64,000 nucleotides of DNA from Neolentinus lepideus HHB14362 ss-1. Taxonomy: Eukaryota > Basidiomycota > Agaricomycetes > Gloeophyllales > Gloeophyllaceae. The notes under the pieces are model-generated. The model had not been told where the DNA came from. It saw nothing but the letters and a program-made list of their open reading frames with translations, and did not search any database. This document shows, one piece after another, positions 19,918 through 30,416 of this stretch. How positions within the stretch are numbered: position 1 is the first letter of the stretch; the number at the start of each line of letters is the position of its first letter. Location of the stretch: positions 294,634-358,633 of the forward strand of contig KV425554.1 of NCBI GenBank assembly GCA_001632425.1. The letters are read 5' to 3'. A program made the translations under genes and the position numbers.

Positions 19918-21449
19918 TCATGACTTGACCTTGACCGTCGGGACAGGGGCATTGAGATCGTCAAGAGGACCGGCGACGGATTCGAGATAAGCGTGGTGAT
20001 AGTACTGCATGAGAAGCTGCAGTGGCTTATAGAACTGCACTGACGTCCAGAGGAAAAGGCGGCTTTTGTATTGCGCCTCCACTTTGTCTTGATTTTCTGT
20101 AAAACCAGTATTAAGCATCACATTGCTTGGCTCGAGAGGGAAGACTACTCGCTTTCAAGCTCAGCACGCAGATCAAGCCAGACTTTGGTGTAGTCTGTGA
20201 GGATAGCATCGACGTTCCATCGGACGCACTGCAGAGAAAGTCAGACATAAATAGGTGATTCTAAGTAAAACGCTGCTTACCTCCATCATGTGTTTGGGCT
20301 CGTTAACAGTCCAAACAAGTATCTTTTTTCCTGCTGCCTGTGCCTCCTTCCTGAACCTAAATAGGGTAGCAGTTCATCAAACTATCCGCATCAGCGATCA
20401 AAAAGTCAGCACTCACTTCTCCCCATCCCAACTCGCCAATATACTGAAATGGATCGAGAACGCATCACAGCTCTCCCAAAAGTACTTCCTCGCTATATAC
20501 GGGCTCACGCCAATATACGACCTCTTCAGGTTCGGCAAGATGGTCTCCGCCGGGCGCAGGAACCGCGGATGCCACAGTCCCAGCAGAATACGTGGGGCGA
20601 GGAGAGCCTCCCAGTTCTCGTGAGCGATGATCGTCTTCTTTAGGAGGGTGAACAGACGATTAGGGTCGTTTTGGATCTTTACGTCTACGTTGAGTTTGAC
20701 GTGTTGGTTTTCGGGCTGAAGAAGTAGATGATGATGTTACAGGGAGTCCTGTGGGGGTGAAGGAGGGTGCGAACCTTCATAAGAAGCTCGATTGTCTCGG
20801 GGAATGTAGGTATTGCCTGCTTCGGCTCCTTCTTCGTCCGCACATGCTCCATCCCATCTGGTCCGTACCAGTATCTCTCCCTGATCAAACCTGTCCCCTG
20901 TGCTTGGTTACGGTCCAACATCGCGGCAAAGAGCTACTAACCAGTTCCATCCGTCGTCCTTTCAAGGCCTGCCAAAAGCACCACCAATAATTAGCTACTT
21001 AGAAAGGATGGAGTCAGGAAGAAAAATCCGCACTGGGATCATGGAACATGACCACGACGTCGTCGAGGGACATGTGGACGTCTGCTGGCAATGTTACGGG
21101 GACTCGACGTGGCAGTATACGGTTCATAGCAAATTACCGCTTTCTATGCCTTCGGCGCCATCGCGGATAGCGGCCTCGAAGCTTGCAAGGGTGTTTTCGG
21201 GAAATGCGGCGGAGGCCTTTTAGGGGTAGGGTACGGGATTCAGTGTTTCGAAAGAAATTGCGGAGGACAGGTAAGAATTGCAGAATACTTTGGGAATAGT
21301 TCCAACTCACACCACGGTGACCCCAGCACTCTAATTCATTCATTGCGTCGCAACAGATGTGAGATATCGACCATATACGCCCACTACCATTGAATGAACC
21401 CACCTGGGAATCTCTTGAACTTCACGGCAGAAACCGGTTCGCCAGGCAT
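19918..21449 (-). CDS. Glycerophosphodiester phosphodiesterase (GDPD family)
   Basis: It hydrolyses glycerophosphodiesters to glycerol-3-phosphate and an alcohol. Ten exons (21404-21449, 21311-21330, 21138-21216, 21034-21081, 20942-20968, 20775-20890, 20417-20715, 20281-20356, 20153-20228, 19918-20096) give 321 residues with every phase closing. The TIM-barrel signature is clear: FPECWGHRG, AAFPENTLASFEAAI, GIESDVHMSLDDVVVMFHDP, LERTTDGTG. So catalytic His and Glu (HRG, PENT), metal-binding Glu and Asp (ESDVH) and second His (FHDP) are all present. The end has KILVWTVNEP and VDAILTDY. Two exons are only 20 and 27 nt. The ninth intron fits only a GC-AG site (GCGAGT donor). No signal peptide, so probably cytosolic. 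Confidence 0.93.
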
Positions 21450-22466
21450 ATCACGAGCTGTAGATATATAGGCCCGAAGACGTCGGCGAGGGTGTAGAGT
21501 AAGAGTAGTCTCTGGGAAGAGAAACTTCGGCTCTCTCATGCCATTGCGAATGATGTGTTATATACGACTGCGACGGCCGGACGACAATGATTACGTGCGC
21601 ACACACTGTAAGCGAAGGCTGCGAAGCTGCGAACCACCCTGGCCGAGGATGGGAATTGTGCCTGTGGCGAGACCTAAACGTAGCGAGGGTACCCGTATTA
21701 GCTACACAATTCAACCACTCTGGATATTCTTTTGAGCGAACGTGGCCGGCCTCTGGGACGCGTGCGTCGACGGCATTGGATCTGGAGGCGTTTGCGGGAT
21801 CCGCGGTGGGCCTATGTATAGTTGCCTGTGATTTGTCGGACCCGCACCAATTTGAAGGAGGGCCATTCAAGACGAGCACGTTGTATGCTAAAGTTGGCTT
21901 TTAACCTTGCAAGAGTTTAGATTATAAGCGCCGGAACGTCCTTTAAAGACAGTTGCTCGCCTATAAATATTTTACAGGAGACATCAAGTCTACCGGAATG
22001 CAGTCAAGTTAAGCTTGACATTGTGGCCTTTTGGTCCAGTTGACACAACATCCGATTCCGGCAGCGTTGACCGTTACAGCGCTGAGATAGGCTAACTCCA
22101 CAACTCAACGCTGTTCAAGACGGGATCCAATTAATGAAGTCTTGGCTTGCGAATTCAAGACAACTCATGACCCCGTAGTCCAACTCATACTTGGAATTAA
22201 GAGCAGCAGTGCCATACTCCCGGTAATAACCATACGAACAACTGTAGATTAGTCATACATGTAGTCAAAAGACCCAATTTTTCCGCCCAGACTGCTCGGG
22301 AGTGGCGGACTAATCGATAGTCGATAGTAGTTTGCTTTCCTGCTTGAGATGGTATTCCTTCTCGAATCTTGGATTAGGAGTATCGAGACTTCGCGGAGCG
22401 CGGCAATCATGGTTATGTGGTCGTGCATGAAGTTGTGAATGTTTTGTCGGTGGAGCATCTTCCAAG
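21450..22466. other. Intergenic region of about 1 kb, no supported gene
   Basis: It lies between the phosphodiesterase start and the end of the coiled-coil gene, both minus. A 142-codon minus frame (21451-21879) directly abuts the phosphodiesterase start but has no domain features. Near 22390-22435 is a short stretch resembling part of the acyltransferase gene (see findings). Confidence 0.5.
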
Positions 22467-23701
22467 TCATCTTCCATTAGCATCGATAGCCAGACTCTCC
22501 TTCTCTAACCACATCCCAACGTTCTCCTTCACGCTGAGCATCAGCTCTACAGCCGTATCCAGATTATTCGATCTCCCCTTTAATAAATGCAGATACGTTT
22601 CAAGGACAGGTCCTAAGTTTGAGTCTCCCCTCGTGACTTTGCATAGCACACGAGATATCGTTGCTTCAAGATCAGTACATTCAGATTTTAATCGCACTGG
22701 TGAGACTTGTCAGTTAATCGCAGCATGAATATTGCTATGGCATGAAGCATACCTAAATCATCGAGGAGCTGGTTCGGTCGGTGCATGGGTGAGACATAGT
22801 CGACGCTCTTGAGGCCCTGTCCGGCCAGATGCAAAGCCTCTGACATAACACGGGAAGTCTCTCCTTCATTACGTGTCAAAGTCTGCATGGCCCATGCCAC
22901 ATCTTCTGCGATCTGCCGATTTGGAGTCAATGTGCTGAGACAAGCAACTGTCATGCATACGCCCTACCTCATCTGACGCCAGCTCCTCAAGGAAACATAT
23001 CAAGCGTTCTGTCTCGAACCGTATCCGCTGGTCTGCAATTTCCGATTCTTCATCTCGTAGCTTCTGCCGGAATTGCTCGACCGCCTCCTGTGGCATAAGG
23101 TGAGTTCCAAAGCAACCTCTGGGATATGGAGTGTACATACACGAGCAGCTGTATAAGATGTCTTTTGAGCCTTCTTCAAACTGTTATTCATATACAGCCA
23201 TGAGTATAGCTGGGCTGCTACTTGGAGCGTGTCGCTCGCGTCGAGCGGCTTGAGGACCGGTAGTTTCGGAGGTGGCTGAAGAAACAAAACATCAACAAAT
23301 TTGTCCTAAAACATATATAAATGTTGGCTATACTCTTCTGGTCGACGATACGGAGCTGGCACTGGGCGACGTGGCTTTCGGCACCGGTGGCTGAGATACA
23401 CTTGCTGTCTTCGAATCAGATTTGCCAAGTCTCGAGCTACTCGCTGAGCTTGGAAAAGATTTGGAAATCTTCAATGGTGCAGCTTTTGCGTTGCGCAAAG
23501 TTGCTGTCTTTGCCGAGGTGGTTGACGAGGTGCTGGGTATCGCCTTAGATATGCTGAGACCCACGCTCGGAACGGTCAGAGTCCGGCTAGTCCCTTTACT
23601 AATGGAGCCTGCACGCTTTCTATAAGATAAAAATTACTTTGTTACTATTCCTTACCTGTCGCAGTGGGCTTCTTGGCCGTCGAGGTCTGCCTGAGTGCCA
23701 T
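22467..23701 (-). CDS. Coiled-coil hypothetical protein with Ser/Lys-rich N-terminus
   Basis: Six exons (23656-23701, 23334-23608, 23141-23275, 22968-23087, 22753-22912, 22467-22696) join to 321 residues. Residues 1-110 are Ser/Thr/Lys/Ala-rich and basic (SISKGTSRTLT, SASSSRLGKSDSK), as in microtubule- or DNA-associated proteins. From PPPKLPVLKPLDASDTLQVAAQ onward the chain is helical: LYSWLYMNNSLKKAQKT, then AVEQFRQKLRDEESEIADQR with heptad-like spacing, then RLICFLEELASDE and a final helix ending LEKESLAIDANGR. The layout (basic disordered head, coiled coil body) resembles augmin or kinetochore subunits of fungi, but I cannot match one. A different C-terminal splice is possible. It is head to head with the acyltransferase. 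Confidence 0.65.
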
Positions 23702-23902
23702 GGCCACAGACGTGTTGGTTGAACCACGTATACCGGAAAAGGCAAGCTTGGGAACCGCGTTCGTGCGGCAAACGCCGATGCTCAGAAAATCAAAGGCCAC
23801 ATCAATCCGCGTGTGCTTCGTGCCGTCGCGCGAGCCATCGATTAATTACAGAACTCGTTCTTTTCACTGCTAGACTTCTGCGCACTAGAACTGCTGACCG
23901 CT
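23702..23902. promoter_or_regulatory. Divergent promoter of the coiled-coil gene and the acyltransferase
   Basis: A 201 bp gap separates opposite starts. No specific element is assigned. Confidence 0.4.
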
Positions 23903-25088
23903 ATGTCGATCCTGGGCACGTTCGTCCGCCCGCTTGCCTACGTCTCCGTCCCCTTCTTCCTCATCCACACCCTCGCCAACCACAACCCGCTCATCAAGTA
24001 CTACCTCCGCCTCGGGCTGTACCTCTCAACGTTGGGCATATGCTCGGTCTGGGGCGCGATGGTCGCCGTGGGCATGTCGCTCGCCGGGCGGCGCTTCGAC
24101 GTCAACTTTGTCACCGCACGCTCGTTCTACCTCCTAACGAGCCGCGTCCTGGGCATCAAGTTCGTCGTCGAGGGCGAGGAGCACCTCGACACGCGCCCCG
24201 CGGTGCTCGTTGGCAACCATCAGAGTATGCTGGATATTATCTACTTGGGAAGGTTCGCGTGGTGTTCTTATTTCCTCCCGAAGGGGGCATGATAGATGCG
24301 ATATATAACCCGGCGCTCGTTCGGCCGTTTGTTTTCTCTTCCCTTTAGGATATTCCCGAAACGCGCTAGTATCATGGCGAAGAAGGAACTGCAATGGATG
24401 CCGCTGCTCGGGCAGTACATGACGCTCTCGGGAGCGGTCTTTGTGGATCGGGGGAACAACGCCAAGGCGGTGCAGTCGCTCATGGAGGTGGGGGAGATTA
24501 TGAAGGAGAGACATACCAGCCTATGGATGTTCCCCGAGGGTACGCGGTCGATGCGGGAGTACCATGACATGCTGCCGTTCAAGAAGGGCGGGTTCCATCT
24601 CGCAGTGCAGGCTCAAGTGCCCATTGTACCTGTCGTGTGCGAGAACTACTGGAGGCTATATAGGAAAGGCGTCTTGGGCAGCGGAACGTTGAAGATCAGA
24701 GGTGAGCAAACGGTCCTCTCCCGTGTCATAACATACAAGATCTGATTATCTGCCAGTGCTACCACCCGTATCCACAACAGGCCTCACGACAGCCGACATC
24801 CCGGACCTCGTCAACCGCGTGCGCGACCAGATGGTCGCCGCGCTCCGCGAAATCTCAATACTCCTTCCCCAATCCGCATACCCAGAATCCAAGACCGAAG
24901 AAGTGCAACCCCCGCAAGAGGAGGTACCCACCGTCGACCAGCCTGTGGCGCCCGAGCCAGAGCCAGAGCAGTCTGAGCCGGAGACACCGTCCGAGAGCGG
25001 GAGCTCGGTCAGACGAGTGGGGGGTAACGAGAATGGGACGGAGACGGAGGAGGATGAGGGGATGGTGCTGGTCGGACGACCGTCATAG
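23903..25088 (+). CDS. SLC1: 1-acyl-sn-glycerol-3-phosphate acyltransferase (SLC1/AGPAT)
   Basis: It makes phosphatidic acid from lysophosphatidic acid at the ER. Three exons (23903-24252, 24349-24701, 24757-25088) give 344 residues. Two N-terminal membrane segments (PLAYVSVPFFLIHTLA and the LSTLGICSVWGAMVAVGMSLA region) precede the acyltransferase domain. The catalytic block NHQSMLD fits the family NHxxxxD motif, followed by FPKRASIMAKKELQW. The substrate block MFPEGTRS and the late block VPIVPVVCENY are also clear. The C-terminal 90 residues are acidic and disordered (EPEPEQSEPETPSE), an extension not needed for catalysis. GC content rises sharply at this gene. No ER retrieval motif is visible. 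Confidence 0.96.
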
Positions 25089-25382
25089 ATGTTCGGATAA
25101 TTGAGTGGAGGGGGATGGACGTCCGTCTCGGGCTTTTTGGATGCTATAACTAGTCTATTGGTCCTATGATTATTGGGATGGGTGCTATTAATCTCGGTAG
25201 TAACTTGGACTGCTGGGTGATCGCCGGCAAACCGCTGTTGCACAACGTGAAAGCGGTGAGGCTAGATTGATGGGGCGCTTAACATGTCCGACTCGAGCCG
25301 GGCTGGCCGGGCCGGTCACTCAACACAGTGATCAAAGGAAAATCAGCAGAGTAAATATCGGTGCACAACACACACCACAATA

Positions 25383-27688
25383 TTACAGCACCAGCTCCTC
25401 AACCTGATACACCCCCACCGCCACCCCCCTCCTCTCAAACCGCTCCTTCCTCCTCTTCCTCCAGTCTCCCTCCTCCACCGCACTCCTCTCCTTATCCTTG
25501 CCCGCGCGCACGAACGGCTCCAGCGGCACGCGCAGCTCCTCGACCGCCTCGGCGAACGCGATCTCGCGCTGCAAGTGGGACTGCAGGCGCAGCAGCAGCG
25601 CGTGCGCGGGCGGGTGCGCGAGGAGCGTGAGGAACGTCGCGTCGAGGAGGGCTGTCAGAAAGGCTAGGACCTGCCGTTCCCAGTTAGCAGTCGAAAAGAA
25701 AGAGACACGTCATCCACGCACCTTCTCAAACGGCGGTAGGTCCTTCTTCCCCTGCCCCTGCCCCTCGCCCTCGCCCACCCGCCCCCCCTTCTGCACCCAC
25801 CCCTCGACGGCGCCCAGCACCTCCACCAGCGCCTCCGGCCGCGACGAGAGCGCCTCCCTTAGCGCGCGGCGCAGCGCGGGCCCGGAGGTCGAGTACACGA
25901 CGATATGCGTGAGCAGCGCAGGCGCGGGCGCCGGGGGGAGCAAGAGCGAGACCAGGTCCGCCTCGCCCAAGTCCGGCACGGTGTCCAGTGCTAGCTCGAT
26001 TGCTTTCTTGGTGACGTGATCAATTAGCCTGGGGTAAAGAGTGAAGTTGGGAGAGAAGGTGCGCACCCAGTCGTCCTTCCCCCGCAGCATCTCCAGCAGC
26101 CCCCGCCCCTCGAGCATCCCCGCGCTGACCACCCCCCTCCCCAAAAGATACCGCACTGTCTCCCGCACGGCGGCGTACTCCCCCTCCGCCTTATCCAAAA
26201 CCGCCTTCACAAACGCATCCGACAGCCCCTGCTCGCCCTGCTCGCTCTCCAGCTTCCTCACAGCCTCGACATTAACACCCGCCTGTCCCTCCAGCACCGC
26301 CCTCTCCCCCTCCGTGAGCCCCTCCCCGTCTCCTTGGTCTTGAGGCTGCTTCAGCCATTTCGCGCCCGCGGCGCCTTTGCCGAGCGCGTTCCGGATCGTG
26401 CTGCGCGCGGGCACGGCGTAGGGCACGACGAGCACGACGCTGCGGCCTTTGCCCTCTTTGCCCCCGGGCGAGAGGACCGCCACCGCGTGCCCGCCCGCCG
26501 CTTCGAGGGCGACGCGCCCCGCGAGCGCGAGCGCGCGGGAGGCGAGGAGGACGCCGAATTTGAGGTCCCAGATCATGCACACTGTTTCCGAGGGGAGCGA
26601 GGAGGAGGGGGAGACGAGGAGGACGTGTGAGTCGGTGAGGCCTAGGAGGGCGACGGTTTTGCTTAGGTGTGGGGAGGGGGGTGAGGAGATGAAGGATAGG
26701 TTTGTTAGGTGGAGAGGTGGGCCGAGTGGAGATGGGGTGGGGGAGGAGGGGGAGAGGTGGTAGGCGTGCCAGGAGCCGGTGGTGGTGAGGAGGGAGAGGT
26801 GACCGGAGGGGGTGAGAGAGATGTCTGCGATTTCCTGCGTCAGAGGAGGGGTTACGGTTTGTTTGTGGAGAAGGCGAGTGTGAGGAACGCACATAAGTTT
26901 CTTCTTCTAGCTCCAGTGGGATTTTTGAGGTGTATAGCTCTGAGAGGTCGTCGTCGTCGCATATGGAGATGACTTTGAGCTGGATTTGTTGTTCGTCGCT
27001 GTTTTTGAGGAACAATATCAGGACGACGCCGTCCTCAGAGGTATTGGGCGCCCAGTCTGCGCGAGGAAACAGAAACGTTTTGAGTAGATTTGAGGACGCG
27101 GGATGCGAGGCGACGGTCGCAAGCGTCTGTTCGTCTAGAAGTGAAACATGTCCGTCCGTCGAGATGGTTATTAGTCTTGTCGGGAGCTCATTCGGGGCAT
27201 AGAGTCTCGAGATATCATTCTCAACCTGTCATTCAAAGCTAACCATCAACTCCCTCTACGTTCTCTCAGCACTGGAAACAAAACTCACATGCACAGCGGG
27301 CCCCTCTTCAAGAGGCTTTCCCAGTGCTCCTCCTGTCCATCTACGGATCTGCGACTCTGATTGTAGGAACATATACGTCGTCGCCGATTCTTCTGATGAT
27401 TTGGAATTGGGCCCGCGGGTGACGGAGGGGCATCCGAAGCGTGATGCTGGACCGAGAGAGTGTGAGGCAATTGGGTGTAGGCTCTCCAACTTTGGCAATA
27501 TGTCAGTTTTGTTTGGTTGGATGAGTGAGTAGGCTACTGACATCGAGAAGGTGCACGCCGTCGCCTTGGACGGTCGCAGTGATGCGCTGGTTGTGGTAGG
27601 TGACGAGGACATGAGGGTGGGTGGACGAAGAAGAGCGGGGGAGGTCGTAGGATGCGAGGAGGAACGGGTCAGAAATGGATGTGGCCAT
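25383..27688 (-). CDS. Nucleolar t-UTP-like protein (NOL11/UTP8-like), ribosome biogenesis
   Basis: Five exons (27542-27688, 27289-27489, 26893-27225, 25722-26834, 25383-25670), all phase 0, give 693 residues. The N-terminal half looks like a beta-propeller: ASYDLPRSSSSTHPHVLVTY, VQGDGVHLLD, HPIASHSLGP, RLITISTDGHVSLLDEQ, SGHLSLLTTTGSWHAYHL, CMIWDLKFGVLLASRAL. The C-terminal half is helical (EEYAAVRETVRYLL-type, LALDTVPDLGEADLVSLLL, REIAFAEAVEELRVPLEPF). This plan fits NOL11/Utp8, which helps transcription and early processing of pre-rRNA in the t-UTP subcomplex. The assignment rests on architecture and remembered N-terminal similarity, not a catalytic motif. A 38 nt potential intron at about 26030-26066 was left in because the frame stays open. 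Confidence 0.65.
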
Positions 27689-27854
27689 GGATGTGGGTGT
27701 GGCTATGGGTGTGGCTTAAGGGAGACGCAGAAAATACAAGTCGATCTAGCCGGGAGTTGCCGTGAGATTAGATAAGAATAGAAAGAGTCTGATCTTAATA
27801 GTCAGATTAATAGTCAGATTAATAGTCAGACTAGTCACAGCTCTTAACGCGCTC
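27689..27854. promoter_or_regulatory. Divergent promoter of the NOL11-like and molybdenum cofactor genes
   Basis: These 166 bp between opposite starts contain three perfect 12 bp repeats close to the molybdenum cofactor gene start. A Gly/Thr-rich stretch of ATGTGG-like words borders the other start. Confidence 0.55.
27795..27830 (+). repeat. Three perfect tandem copies of a 12 bp unit
   Basis: The unit TTAATAGTCAGA occurs at 27795, 27807 and 27819, with a partial continuation. It ends 24 bp before the ATG of the molybdenum cofactor gene, so it lies in the core promoter or 5' UTR. Confidence 0.9.
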
Positions 27855-30290
27855 ATGCCCATCCGCGTAGCAGTCCTCACTAGTAATGCCATTTCCGCTT
27901 ACTTATTCTTGCTTATCCTCCTACTCACATCTCTTGCAGTCAGCGACACCGCGTCCAATGACCCCTCCGCAGACAGTTCAGGCCCTGCAATCCGCGACAT
28001 CCTCGCAGGCAAAGGCTTCGACTGCAACCCTGACCATGCTGCCATTGTGCCCGACGATGAAGGCAGGATCAGAAGTACGGTGCTCGCGTGGTGTGCTCAG
28101 GGAGACGTGGACTGGGTGATTACGACCGGCGGCACCGGGTTCGGCGTGAGGGATCGCACTCCAGAGGTTGGGTCCTTGCCTGCGCTATGGCAAATCGCTG
28201 ATACTCCCGCGTACAGGCTATTGCACCATTACTCGATCGCCAGGCCCCGGGGCTGGTCCACCTGATGCTCTCCACCTCACTTGCGCACACACCCATGGCG
28301 GCGCTTGCACGCCCTGTAGCAGGAACTATTGGCAGCACTCTCGTTGTCACTCTTCCTGGGTCCGTCAAGGCGGTAAAAGAGAATCTCGAGGCATTGTTGA
28401 ACAGGGGCGTGGTGGGGCACGCGGTGGAGCTCGTCAGAGGAGGGAAAGGGACAGATGTGCACAGTCAGCTGGCGAAGGAGGGGACGAGTGCGTTTGCTGG
28501 GCAGAGCGAGGGCGGGCATGTACATGCCCACCATCACCACCACCACCATGATCATGACCATGGGCACCAAGCACCGGTACCGAGGAGTGTGTTGTCCCAT
28601 GATCCTTCCTTGCCTGGTATGTCTCTCGTTTAATCTCAATCGACGATAGTCCTGAATTCAATACAGCCTCTGCACGTCACCGAGAATCACCATTCCCAAT
28701 CATATCACTCTCCGAAGCCCTCAAGCTCGTCATGGACAACATTAAGCCACTCGGCACTTTCACCGCCAAGGTACGCAACACACATCCACCGCTTTATTAA
28801 CGTGATATATCACAACTCATGCAGGTGACACCAGCGCTAAAGGGACACGTCCTCGCCGAAGACATATACGCACCCCAAAACGTCCCGTCCACCTACACCA
28901 CAAGCGTCGACGGCTACGCCCTCTGCTGTGAGTCGCCTCCCCTCACCCCCCGCTTGCACTCGCTCTCCAACACTAACCCACAGCAACCGACCCGCCCGGG
29001 ATCTACCCCGTCCTCACCCCCGCCACGCACCGCACCGCGGACCCCCTCCCCGCCAAGACCCTCTACCGCATCAACACCGGCGCGCCCCTCCCCGCGGGCG
29101 CGGACACGGTCATCATGGTCGAGGACACGCGCCTCGTCAGCACCGCCGCACACGAATCCAAGGAGGAGACGGAGGTCGCGACGCTCGTGCAAGTGCCGCC
29201 GGGCGAGAACGTGCGCGCGCCGGGGAGCGACGTGCGCAAAGGTGAGCGGGTGCTCGCGCGCGGCACGGTGCTCAGGGCGGGCGGTGGCGAGGTGGGGACA
29301 CTCGCGTTCGTCGGGCGGAAGGAGGTGAGTGCGTGTGGGCCTTCGCAGAGGAGGGGGGAACGGTACTAATATCACACGGGCGGCGGCAGGTCGAGGTGTA
29401 CAGGAAGCCGCGCGTCGCGATCCTCAGCACCGGCAACGAGATCGTCGATATCCAGGCCCCGTCGCCCGCGCAGGACCCGGAGCAGGAGCAGGAGTGGGGC
29501 GGCATATGGGACACGAACCGCCCCTCCCTGCACGCGGCGCTCGAGGGCATGGGCTACGACGTCTTGGACCTCGGCATCGTCCAAGACAAGTAAGTGTGCT
29601 TCTCCCCCCTCCCGCCTCCTCCCCACTAACCGCGCGCACACCCACCCAGCATCCCTGCGCACCTCTCCGCCCTCTCCCACGGCCTCTCCTCCGCCGACAT
29701 CCTCCTCACCACCGGCGGCACCTCCATGGGCCCCTCGGACCTCCTCAAGCCCGCGATCGAGCGGCACCTCCACGGAACAATTCATTTCGGGCGCGTCGCG
29801 GTCAAGCCCGGCAAGCCCACGACCTTCGCGAGCGTCGGCGGGACGCCGCTCTTCGCGCTTCCGGGCAACCCCGCGAGCGCGCTCGTGTGCTTCTACGTGT
29901 TCGTCGTGCCCGCGCTGCGGCGCATGGGTGGGTGGGATGCGCGCGCGTGCCAGCTGCCGCGGGTGTCGGTGCAGGTGCGTCGCTGGGTTGGGGTATTCGT
30001 GCGCTGTCGAGATCACTCATTGGACGCGGCGTGTGTAGATACAGTCCCCCATGCGCCTGGACCCCCGCCCCGAGTTCCACCGCGTGGTGCTCAAGAGCAC
30101 GCTATCGCCCGAGGGGCCGACGGTCTTGAAGGCGTACAGCACGGGCGGGCAGCGCTCGAGCCGGATGTCGAGCCTCAGCGGCGCGAACGGACTCGTCGCC
30201 CTCCCAGGCGGACAGGGCGAGCTCAAGGCGGGGACGTGGGCGGAGGCGGTTGTGATCGGGGAGATCGAGATGGACGTGAACGTGCAGTAA
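27855..30290 (+). CDS. cnxE: Gephyrin-type molybdenum insertase (MogA-MoeA fusion), molybdenum cofactor synthesis
   Basis: It adenylates molybdopterin (G domain) and inserts molybdate (E domain), like plant Cnx1 and gephyrin but in the order G then E. Nine exons (27855-27882, 27940-28166, 28217-28616, 28667-28770, 28825-28927, 28984-29324, 29390-29589, 29650-29974, 30039-30290) give 659 residues. G domain: RVAVLTISDTAS, DWVITTGGTGFGVRD, PMAALARPVAGT, LPGSVKAVKENLE. A linker with a His-rich tract follows. E domain: PSTYTTSVDGYAL, YRINTGAPLPAGADTVIMVEDT, VAILSTGNEIVD, WDTNRPSLHAAL, LLTTGGTSMGPSD, VAVKPGKPTTF, ALPGNPASALVCF. The C-terminal domain IV is present. All known catalytic loops are intact. 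Such a gene implies use of nitrate reductase or sulfite oxidase. Confidence 0.96.
28517..28569 (+). repeat. His codon-rich tract in the G-E linker
   Basis: CAC/CAT codons dominate: H-V-H-A, then seven His in a row, then alternating D-H and G-H. It encodes a probable metal-binding linker inside the insertase. Confidence 0.9.
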
Positions 30291-30416
30291 ACAAGCAAAG
30301 ATGTGGTGTATCATGCTGTATTACTAGTATCACTCAACATTTTGTACCACAAACAATAAACCCTGTAGCCCCTGAAATCCGATCTACCCTTAAATACTAT
30401 AGTCCCATCAAATGCA

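Noticed and set aside
21451..21879. 142-codon minus-strand frame next to the phosphodiesterase start
   Set aside because: No domain or family features. It directly abuts the phosphodiesterase start and is more likely promoter and leader sequence.
26030..26066. Possible 38 nt intron in the NOL11-like gene
   Set aside because: It is shorter than other introns here and removing it shifts the frame to a stop. The sequence was kept as coding.
29329..30129. Long open frames antisense to or shifted from the molybdenum insertase exons
   Set aside because: In very GC-rich coding DNA, stop codons are rare in other frames. The products are Arg/Pro/Ala-rich and match no family.
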